From positions 1-64,000 of the forward strand of contig CAKJVC010000131.1 in NCBI GenBank assembly GCA_918026815.1: DNA of 64,000 nucleotides, written 5' to 3'. Position 1 is the first letter of the stretch. Every line of letters starts with the position of its first letter. The position numbers and the translations under genes are program-made. Shown piece by piece: positions 54,687 through 64,000 of this stretch. A model generated the notes under the pieces. It was not told the DNA's origin. It worked only from the letters and a program-made list of their open reading frames with translations, and did no database searches. This DNA comes from Chalara sp. BL73 (lineage: Eukaryota > Ascomycota > Leotiomycetes > Helotiales).

Positions 54687-54723
54687 TATCACTAAGTATA
54701 TATACTAAATAGATAAACTATTA

Positions 54724-54794
54724 TGCGGATTAGTGTAACAGTAACATAATTGGCTCATGTCCAATAGATATAGGTGCAAAACCTATGTCCGCAT
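54724..54794 (+). tRNA. trnM: tRNA-Met (CAU) a, copy 2
   Basis: Identical to 11031-11101. Confidence 0.93.
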
Positions 54795-54797
54795 AAA

Positions 54798-54870
54798 AAG
54801 GTTATAGCTTAATTGGTAAAGCAAGCTGCTCATGACAGCTGAGATGAGTGTTCGACTCACTTTGGCCTTA
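54798..54870 (+). tRNA. trnM: tRNA-Met (CAU) b, copy 2
   Basis: Identical to 11105-11177. Confidence 0.9.
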
Positions 54871-55054
54871 TTTAAATTTTTTAATTTTATCCGTTCAAGT
54901 CGTATTTACCTTATTTTATATTTGTCATTTAGTAATATAAAAAAAATTATAAAATCCGAGTGCCTTTCTTATATATTAGTTTTATGTAAGTTTAATATAA
55001 GTTAAGCTAATTTTTTTATTTTTATTCATTATAGTAGTGTCTAAATTAAATATA

Positions 55055-55136
55055 ATCCAAGTGTTGAAAATGGTAAACAATGCAAACTTAAGCTTTGCTG
55101 GCTAACGCCTTAGAGGTTCAAGTCCTCTCTTGGATA
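55055..55136 (+). tRNA. trnL: tRNA-Leu (UAA), copy 2
   Basis: Identical to 11362-11443. Confidence 0.95.
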
Positions 55137-55175
55137 AAACTAATAAAGTTTATTAGTGATTACAAGTAGTCGTCT

Positions 55176-55191
55176 AGGGGAACTTGCCCCT
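55176..55191 (+). promoter_or_regulatory. Covarying leader hairpin L1, copy 2
   Basis: Identical to 11483-11498. Confidence 0.8.
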
Positions 55192-55221
55192 TTTATACAA
55201 CATAAAAAAAATATATAACAA

Positions 55222-55860
55222 ATGATACCTTGTGTACATTATTCAAATGCGGATTTAAACAAAAATACTATTTACGACGAAAATAGAAGTAAATGTGGTA
55301 TTTATAGATGAGTTAACAATATAAATAATAAAAGTTATGTAGGATCTTCTGTTTCTTTAACTAATAGACTTAAAAATTATTATTCTTTAAGTTGTTTGAA
55401 AAATAAAAGTAAAATATATAGGGCTTTATTAAAATACGGTCATTCTAATTTTAGCCTAGACATTCTTGAGTATTGTGAACCTAATGTAATAATTTCAAGA
55501 GAACAATATTATATTGATTTTTTAAACCCAGAATACAATATTTTGAAAAAGGCGGGGTCAAATCTAGGATTTAAACATTCAGAAGCGACAAAATTAAGAA
55601 TGAGCATTAATACTGCTAAAGAAAAACATCCTTTTTATGGTAAAAAGCGTAGTGAAGAAACGATATTAAGAATGTCCATTAATTCTAAGACAGCTTTAAC
55701 TGTAAAAATTTACGATATTATTACCAATGATACTAAAGTTTTTAGAAGTAATGTTCAAGCTGGAAAGTACTTGGGCATAAGCGAACGGACTATTCGTAAT
55801 TATAAAAAAAGTGGTCGTGTATATAAAAATAAATATTTAATTTTATCTTTACATTTATAA
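55222..55860 (+). CDS. GIY-YIG homing endonuclease ORF 1, copy 2
   Basis: Identical 212-residue product to 11529-12167. Confidence 0.93.
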
Positions 55861-55988
55861 CACTAATCCATACTTTGTTAATGACTATAAGTCAATGTTT
55901 ATAATCACTTTAATGATGAACTTAATAAAATAATGTGCGAGAATATTCTTATTATTAATAACTATTTACTGTATTTAAATATAGTAAA

Positions 55989-56061
55989 GGGGATATAGTT
56001 TAATTTGGTAAAACTGCTACTTTGCAAGTAGTTATTCTGGGTTCGAACCCCAATGTCTCCA
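55989..56061 (+). tRNA. trnA: tRNA-Ala (UGC), copy 2
   Basis: Identical to 12296-12368. Confidence 0.94.
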
Positions 56062-56078
56062 AAATATATAAATAATAA

Positions 56079-56151
56079 GCTTAAGAAGCTCAATTGGCTG
56101 AGCGGGGTCCTGAAGAGACCTAGGTTATAAGTTCAAATCTTATCTTGGGCA
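56079..56151 (+). tRNA. trnF: tRNA-Phe (GAA), copy 2
   Basis: Identical to 12386-12458. Confidence 0.93.
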
Positions 56152-56170
56152 GTATATTATAAAACATAAA

Positions 56171-56254
56171 GTAGGTGTGATGGAATTGGTAGACATACTT
56201 CACTTAGGATGGAGTGGTTGTAAAACTGTACAAGTTCAAGTCTTGTTACCTATA
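56171..56254 (+). tRNA. trnL: tRNA-Leu (UAG), copy 2
   Basis: Identical to 12478-12561. Confidence 0.93.
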
Positions 56255-56283
56255 TACGGTATAATATATAAGCTAATAATATA

Positions 56284-56356
56284 TATCTCGTAGACTAATC
56301 GGTAAGTCATAAATTTTTGGTATTTACTATTGAATGTTCGAATCATTCCGAGATAA
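56284..56356 (+). tRNA. trnQ: tRNA-Gln (UUG), copy 2
   Basis: Identical to 12591-12663. Confidence 0.94.
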
Positions 56357-56373
56357 AAGGTAATATTAAATAA

Positions 56374-56448
56374 GGTAAATATAGCTCAATAGGTAGAGCG
56401 GCTGTATGTGGCACAGTATGTTCTTTGTTCAAATCAAAGTATTTACCC
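56374..56448 (+). tRNA. trnH: tRNA-His (GUG), copy 2
   Basis: Identical to 12681-12755. Confidence 0.94.
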
Positions 56449-56470
56449 ATCTTTTTTATATGGTTGAAAT

Positions 56471-56543
56471 GCCCGAGTAGTTCAATAGGTTAGAACATTA
56501 ATTTCATGCATTAATAATGAGAATTCGATTTTCTCCTCTGGCT
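56471..56543 (+). tRNA. trnM: tRNA-Met (CAU) c, copy 2
   Basis: Identical to 12779-12851. Confidence 0.92.
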
Positions 56544-56558
56544 TATGGTATGCAGGTT

Positions 56559-56574
56559 AGAGGAATTTGCCTCT
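56559..56574 (+). promoter_or_regulatory. Covarying leader hairpin L2, copy 2
   Basis: Identical to 12867-12882. Confidence 0.8.
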
Positions 56575-56598
56575 TTTAAACAACATAAAAAATAATAA

Positions 56599-57335
56599 AT
56601 GATTTTAAAATATAAAAAAATAGTTTTTTATCTAAAAAATTAGTACTCGTTTCTTTAGTTCATTACCACTACCATTGGCGTTGCCTCTTATTACTTATAA
56701 TAACTCTTTATTAAATAAATCTAATGCTTTAAAAGATAATAAGAATAAATGTGGTATTTATAGATGAATTAATCGAATAAATAATAAAAGTTATGTAGGA
56801 AGTTCTGTTAATTTGACTAATAGACTTAAAAATTATTATTCAAAAAATTATCTAAAGAGAAGAGTGCTTATTAGTAATAGTCATATATACAGAGCCTTAT
56901 TAGTTTATGATTATAATAATTTTAATTTGGAAATATTGGAATATTGTAAAAAGAGTCTGTAATTGAACGAGAACAGTACTACATTGATTTATTTAAACCT
57001 GAATATAATATATTAAGTAAAGCGGGTTCAAGTTTAGGATTCAAACACTCACTAAAAACTATATTAAAGTTTAAAGATCGTACATTGAGTTCTGAGGCTT
57101 TAGATAAGCTTAAAAGGCTAAAGCTGGTGTAGCTCCATCTTATTTAGCAAAAATTAATCAGCTACTAGCAACTGGTCACACTCTAATTATAATAAATAAA
57201 AAAAATAGTTCTGTTAAAAAATATAACTCTATACGTGCAGCAGCCAGAGATATTGGTGTAAGTCATGCAACAATATTAAACTATATTAATAAAAATAAAT
57301 TATTAAAAGGTATTTATTTGATAACTAAAGCATAA
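56599..57335 (+). pseudogene. GIY-YIG homing endonuclease ORF 2, copy 2 (frameshifted)
   Basis: Same gene as 12907-13647 but four bases shorter, all lost from A runs (near 56617, 56635, 56950 and 57113). Likely sequence error rather than decay, because copy 1 is intact. Confidence 0.9.
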
Positions 57336-57341
57336 GAAAAT

Positions 57342-57409
57342 GATAGTTTAATTGGTTAAAACATTAATTTCATGCATTAATAATGAGAATTCAACTTTCT
57401 CTCCCGGCT
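57342..57409 (+). pseudogene. 5'-truncated tRNA-Met (CAU) copy, copy 2
   Basis: Identical to 13654-13721. Confidence 0.85.
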
Positions 57410-57602
57410 AATATTAATTTTTATTAATACTTAACTGTTTATCTTATCTACTTTACCCTTTTATTGCTTGTAGTATTGTAAATAAATAATAAATTAAAGG
57501 GTTACTTTTCAGTTATTATTTAAAATATAATAATACCTTTATTGTCCATTTTTTAATAAGTTAGAAATTGTTAACTTATTTTAGAGTTATTTTTATAAAA
57601 AT

Positions 57603-57673
57603 CTCTTATTAGCTTAATGGTAGAGCTAGATACTTCTAATATCTCGATTCAAGTTCGAGTCTTGAATAAGAAT
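57603..57673 (+). tRNA. trnR: tRNA-Arg (UCU), copy 2
   Basis: Identical to 13915-13985. Confidence 0.9.
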
Positions 57674-57967
57674 ATAAACCGTATTTCTAAAACTAAAAAG
57701 AGTAACAAAGTTTATATTAAGCAAAACCTAACAAAGAAGTATAAAGTTATCTACTATTTTTTATATAATAATATATGAGAGGTATCGCACAGGCTAAGCT
57801 AATAGATTATAAATTAAATATATGCTAGAATTCATTAGGCAATTCTATTTATTTTTTAATAACTTTACTTAAATTTTAAATATTTTTATGCATATATTAT
57901 TAATTAATATATCTAGCATTTTTTTTTATCATTTTAATGATTAATTATTACATAAAATTGGCTATAC

Positions 57968-58055
57968 TGCGGATTAGTTTAGAAACAACATTCATTCTTG
58001 TACCTTAAGTATAGGTTTTACTGAATGAATAAAGGTGCAAGTCCTTTATCCGTAT
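57968..58055 (+). other. tRNA-Met-like element with an enlarged anticodon arm, copy 2
   Basis: Identical to 14282-14369. Confidence 0.65.
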
Positions 58056-58168
58056 ACCGTTTCTTATTTAAAAACAAAAGATTAACACTTTTGATATATA
58101 TTATTTGTCTTATTTTTGTTTACAGTATACTTTAAAGTAAATTGTGTATAAGGAAATTGAAAAAAAGT

Positions 58169-58923
58169 ATGTTAAATTTATTATTATTAAATTTATTTAA
58201 TGATTGTGATACTCCTAGACCTTGAGGTCTGTATTTTCAGGATAGTGCTGCACCACAAATGGAAGGATTAGTAGAATTACATGATAATATTATGTTTTAC
58301 TTAGTTATAATTTTATTTGGTGTAGGTTGAATAATGATTTCTATAGTTAGAAACTATATTTATACTAAATCACCTATATCTCATAAATATTTAAATCATG
58401 GTACTTTAATAGAGTTAATTTGAACCATAACACCTGCTTTAATATTAATATTAATAGCATTTCCTTCATTTAAATTATTATATTTAATGGATGAAGTAAG
58501 TGATCCAGCTATGTCTGTATTAGCAGAAGGTCATCAATGATATTGAAGTTACCAATACCCTGACTTTTTAAATACAGACGAAGAGTTTATAGAATTTGAT
58601 TCTTATTTAGTTCCTGAGTCAGATTTAGAAGAGGGGCTTTAAGATTATTAGAAGTAGATAATAGAGTTATTTTACCTGAATTAACACACGTAAGATTTAT
58701 TGTAACAGCTGCCGATGTTATTCATTCATATGCCTGTCCAGCATTAGGTATTAAATGTGACGCATACCCAGGTAGATTAAATCAAGTATCTGTACTTATT
58801 AATAGAGAAGGTACATTTTATGGTCAATGTTCTGAAATTTGTGGTATATTACATAGTAGTATGCCTATTGTAATAGAGTCTGTAACTATAGAGAAATTTC
58901 TTAGTTGATTACAAGAACAATAG
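58169..58923 (+). pseudogene. cox2: Cytochrome c oxidase subunit 2, copy 2 (frameshifted)
   Basis: As 14484-15239 with one G missing in the run at about 58634 (four G instead of five), so the CuA domain is out of frame. Confidence 0.92.
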
Positions 58924-59018
58924 TCTTAGTTTCAACTGTTATAAAAGTAATAACAATAACTAATGTAATATAATCATAGTAACAAAAATTATTAAATTTA
59001 CTATATATTTATATATTC

Positions 59019-59071
59019 TCCAATATTTATAAATATTGGAATTAATTTACGCTATCTTTAAAGATAGCGTA
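59019..59071. repeat. Pair of perfect palindromes, copy 2
   Basis: Same double palindrome as 15335-15387, at 59019-59040 and 59048-59071. Confidence 0.85.
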
Positions 59072-59079
59072 TTAATACT

Positions 59080-59150
59080 GACCTTAATTTAATGAAAAAA
59101 TAACGTTATTTTTAATTTTTGTTATAGGGGTTCGAATCCCTTAGGTCTTA
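59080..59150 (+). pseudogene. Degenerate tRNA-Lys-like element, copy 2
   Basis: Identical to 15396-15466. Confidence 0.75.
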
Positions 59151-59373
59151 AATTATATTAATAAAAAATTATTTTTTATCTTTTTTATTGATACGGTATA
59201 ATTATATTAATTTACTACTCTAGCACTCATTTAAAACAATAATTGTCTTTTATTTTTATAGTGTAGATGTATGCTTAGCTTGTATGTTAAGTAAGCATAC
59301 CATATGTTCTAAAGAATTCCAAAGTTATAATGTTGGGAAAGATGCAAGATCTAACCAACTTAACATTTCTCTT

Positions 59374-60987
<1,614 letters not shown>

Positions 60988-61225
60988 AGCGGGAATAAAA
61001 TCGCGCCTAGTTTCTAGGCAATAGTACATTAAAAAAATTGTTTCACCAACACAAGGTAAATTACCTTTATTTTTTAGATATTGTATTATAGATGTTTTAT
61101 ATTTTAATCCATTAGGAAGCCTAAACCTATTAGAAATTAAGCATTTAATGTAACGATTACTCCTAGAATAATACAAGCTATACGAATGATTATGAATGTT
61201 TATATTTTATACAAATAAAATATAA

Positions 61226-61295
61226 GGGATATGGTAGATGGTTCTACGTTTTGATTGCAGATCAAAAATAAGAGGTTCGATTCTTCAATATCCTT
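61226..61295 (+). tRNA. trnC: tRNA-Cys (GCA), copy 2
   Basis: Identical to 17544-17613. Confidence 0.88.
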
Positions 61296-61377
61296 AGTAT
61301 AACCAAAAATATAGTATAAAATCGCCCTATTTAAGCTAGATACATTATTTAATTAGCGTATAGAAAATAGACAATCA

Positions 61378-61438
61378 AAAGCCACTAAAGCTATAAAAGC
61401 CACTAAAGCTATAAAAGGCCTAAAAGCTATAAAAGCCT
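61378..61438. repeat. Short tandem repeat in trnC-cob spacer, copy 2
   Basis: Identical to 17696-17756. Confidence 0.85.
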
Positions 61439-61626
61439 GTGTTAATTGAGTTATAAAATATACGTAAGAATAAATAATTAGGTTTTAGTGTACTAGCAAG
61501 CAAGGCTAAATATATATTTTGTTTAATTTAAACATATAGAAAAGCATATTTTTTATTTTATAAAAATTCAGTCTAATTTACCCAAAACTTCTAAATAAAA
61601 AATTAATAAACAATTAATAAAAAAAA

Positions 61627-62212
61627 ATGAGAATTTTTAAAAGTCATCCTTTATTAAAATTAATAAATTCATATTTAATTGATTCACCACAACCCTCTAA
61701 TCTTAGTTATGCTTGAAATTTTGGTTCATTATTAGGTGTTTGTTTAGTTATTCAAATAATTACAGGTGTAACATTAGCTATGCATTACAACCCTAGTGTA
61801 TTAGAAGCTTTTAACTCCGTAGAGCACATTATGCGAGACGTAAACAATGGTTGATTAATACGTTACTTACATAGTAATACTGCATCAGCTTTTTTCTTTC
61901 TTGTATACCTTCATATTGGTAGAGGTTTATACTATGGATCATATAGAGCTCCAAGAACATTAGTTTGAACTCTTGGTACAGTTATATTTATATTAATGAT
62001 AGTTACAGCATTTTTGGGATATGTGCTTCCATATGGTCAAATGAGCCTATGAGGTGCTACAGTTATTACTAACTTGATGAGTGCTATCCCTTGAGTAGGA
62101 CAAGATATCGTTGAGTTTATTTGAGGTGGTTTTTCTGTTAATAATGCTACATTAAATAGATTCTTCGCTTTACATTTTGTATTACCTTTGTATTAGCTGC
62201 TTTAGTTTTAAT
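61627..62212 (+). pseudogene. cob: Apocytochrome b, truncated at the nuclear junction
   Basis: Only the first half of the gene is present (about 195 codons). One T is missing at about 62189 relative to copy 1, and the sequence leaves cob at 62213, within the helix ending VLAALVLM. The full gene is at 17946-19127. Confidence 0.95.
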
Positions 62213-62213
62213 C
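62212..62213. other. Junction of mitochondrial and nuclear-type DNA
   Basis: Through 62212 the sequence follows cob; from 62213 it matches nothing else in the window and base composition changes abruptly to GC-rich. No target-site duplication or repeat is visible at the join. Confidence 0.93.
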
Positions 62214-62461
62214 GAGTCACCCGATATCTCCAGCTTGAGGCGCGATCCGCCATTTTGCGGGAGGGTTCCATAACGTCCCAGCGCAGCGTCGTCCTCGAAC
62301 GGCAGGTCCCCAAAACTCTCACCGGTGGTCCTCCGCACGGGCGAGGAGGGAGAGAACTGCTGCGAGAGGGTACGATTTGGCGTAGGGCGCTGTACGATGT
62401 TGGCGCTCAACGATCGTTGGGGTTGTCGCTGGGACCCACCCAAACTGGGCCTCGTGGTCAT
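62213..62461 (-). CDS. N-terminal fragment, Mediator subunit 12-like (Srb8), partial
   Basis: A minus-strand frame begins at ATG 62461-62459 and runs 83 codons to the junction, where it would continue into reversed cob sequence for 21 meaningless codons. The peptide begins MTTRPSLGGSQRQPQRSL, then RPTPNRTLSQQFSPSSPVRR and GRYGTLPQNGGSRLKLEIS. This low-complexity start with QRQPQRSLS and LSQQF resembles my recollection of filamentous ascomycete Med12/Srb8, a kinase-module subunit of the transcriptional Mediator. It is in the standard code and GC-rich. The rest of the gene would lie on the missing side. Confidence 0.5.
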
Positions 62462-64000
62462 GATTGTGCCATTCCGAGCTGAGATAGATGCGATTTCAAG
62501 TTGAAGATGGGTTTGCGGGTTCGTGGATGATAATGTATAGTGGTGTATTCAAGTTCAAGGGTAGGGTTAGGGGTTAAGAATGGGGATGGAAGTTGGGGAT
62601 TGATGTAGAGTAGGGTTGTCGATGTCAGGATAGGTAGGGCGGGAAGCGGTTGTCTTGCACAGTAAGAATTGGAAATGCCAAGATACATATGGGCTTGGAG
62701 GTTGCAAGGGTTCACTAATTCGGGTCGGGATGCGGGACGATGGTGATGGGCCAGGGAGGAGAAGGAAGAAAGTGAGTGGGCTAGCCTAGAGTGGGTAGTA
62801 ATGACAAGAAAGGGATGGTCAGAATTGTATACTTGTGCTCTGTTCCGAGGATTGCCGTAGGACAGTTTGTTGTTATTATTATTGCTGTTGTGGTGGTGGT
62901 GGTGGTTGTTGGGTTTAGGATATACTTACCCTGCCTGACATATTGGACGGTAAAACATATGAGAGAGGGCCAGATCTTGTAGCACACCAAAATTACTGCA
63001 TCATCTACAAAGACTGAAATGATGTACATCGCCGTCTCTACTTGTTCCAGCCCACCTAAACCCCCCTCCTCCAAATCCTTCCCCCGGCGATTAATTACTA
63101 TATCAAACACGCAGCGGCACACAAGCACGCAAGCAGGGTGGTCCGGAAGTCCAAGATCCTGGTCCCGCAGAGATCAGCCCTTTCGCAGAATCAGCATCAG
63201 CACCAAAGCATCGCGAGCCACTTTTTTTCGCTGACAACGACCAGCACACCAAAAAGCAACCTGAACCCCGAGCACCACCCACCGCCATGCCATACCTTAC
63301 TCGGGTTACGTGACGTTCCACATCATCCATTTTCCCTTTCACAGATTCTTTGATAGATAAGGCGAGTTCAGCGGGGAGGTATATGATTAAGCTTTCGGCA
63401 GGAACAGGGGATGGTTTGAGAAATTCGAGATTTTTAAAAAAAGTATTTTTGCTTCTCCTCCTGTTGATGCGATGCGCCTGTTGTGTTCAAAGGTGTTCAA
63501 GCTCCGATTATGACAGAGCGGCATACGGCAGCTGGAGTGACACGAAAGGCTGGAGAGAGGCGTGGCAAAAATATAGGAAGCTGGCATGTATAATGTGAGG
63601 CACAACATCATTGTCATTGGCCAGATACTTTCCGGTTGAATGCTTTCTCAGCAGTCCCCCTTCCCCAATCTGCATTTGGTTCTCAGCAATACATTTCGGG
63701 GTCGGCGTCCGAAGGTCGTTTTTGACAGCCGGGCAAAGAGGAATAATTGTGATAACTGTACAAAAAGAACCTGTACCTGCATTCGTTCTCCTCGGTTGCT
63801 GAAATGGTACTTTCCGGATAGTTTCGACAGTGAGCTGTTTGGGGCTGAAGGTGAACCCTTGCCTGAGAAAGAAAAAGAGTTCACTTAGTAAATGAATGTC
63901 CTACACATCAGACTTTTGGGCAGAGACAACTAACTATCAGAGAATATCAGAGACACTCTAGCCCTACCTGAATCGGAGCTTCAATAACTGTATTATCTGG
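62462..64000. other. Nuclear-type flank, probably upstream region
   Basis: GC-richer DNA with pyrimidine-rich tracts and a GTT/GTG microsatellite at about 62869-62908. Several short open frames exist on both strands, but none has recognisable content, a convincing length or introns I can define. If the Med12 call is right, this is its promoter and 5' leader, followed by intergenic DNA. Confidence 0.6.

Noticed and set aside
62781..63888. Several short overlapping frames on both strands of the nuclear flank
   Set aside because: None has a recognisable domain, composition bias or a credible exon structure, and lengths are as expected by chance in GC-richer DNA.

Overview
The window is almost entirely a fungal mitochondrial genome read past its own start, followed by a short piece of nuclear-type DNA. 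UGA must be read as Trp (NCBI code 4): nad2, nad5, cox1, cob and others only read through with it, and a tRNA-Trp with a UCA anticodon is present. The following all point to a filamentous ascomycete (Pezizomycotina): every gene on one strand, nad4L and nad5 sharing one base, atp9 in the mtDNA, rps3 inside a group I intron of rnl, and homing-endonuclease ORFs among tRNAs. A Leotiomycete is my guess, not a result.

Layout. Bases 1-18532 and 43653-62212 are the same sequence twice, so the circle is about 43.65 kb and the contig runs about 1.43 times around it. The two copies differ mainly in homopolymer length. Reading frames break in copy 1 mostly at 1-7.8 kb and in copy 2 mostly after 52.8 kb, as expected for thinly covered contig ends. 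Order around the circle: nad2-nad3-unknown ORF-tRNAs-nad6-tRNAs-rnl (intron with rps3)-atp9-tRNA cluster with two GIY-YIG ORFs-cox2-cox1-cob-unknown ORF-nad4L-nad5-cox3-atp8-atp6-RNase P RNA-nad1-nad4-rns-tRNAs-accessory block (31.6-42.1 kb)-tRNAs-nad2. All standard respiratory-chain and ATP synthase genes and tRNAs for all 20 amino acids are present, with extra or decayed tRNA copies.

Accessory block. Between 31.6 and 42.1 kb, and at two sites near 11.5 and 12.9 kb, lie twelve ORFs of unrelated kinds (three GIY-YIG, two LAGLIDADG, seven of unknown function). Each is preceded, 22-30 nt before its ATG, by the same small RNA hairpin: a 5-6 bp stem that changes by compensating substitutions and a 6-nt loop ending in G. 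Core genes lack it. Several of these ORFs also end in, or just before, a perfect palindrome, and the endonuclease ORFs sit beside duplicated or half tRNA genes (Ser, Met, Gly). I read this as a family of expression or mobility cassettes and regard it as the most interesting content of the window.

Other non-coding content: a mitochondrial RNase P RNA gene (rnpB) in the atp6-nad1 spacer, a second tRNA-Trp (anticodon CCA), a tRNA-Met-like element with a swollen anticodon arm, and several tRNA-Lys-derived fragments.

Right end. At 62212/62213 the sequence switches inside cob to GC-richer DNA with a different character. The first 83 codons of a minus-strand ORF there resemble the N-terminus of fungal Mediator subunit 12 (Srb8). 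An assembly chimera is the simplest explanation; a very recent nuclear insertion of mtDNA is the alternative.
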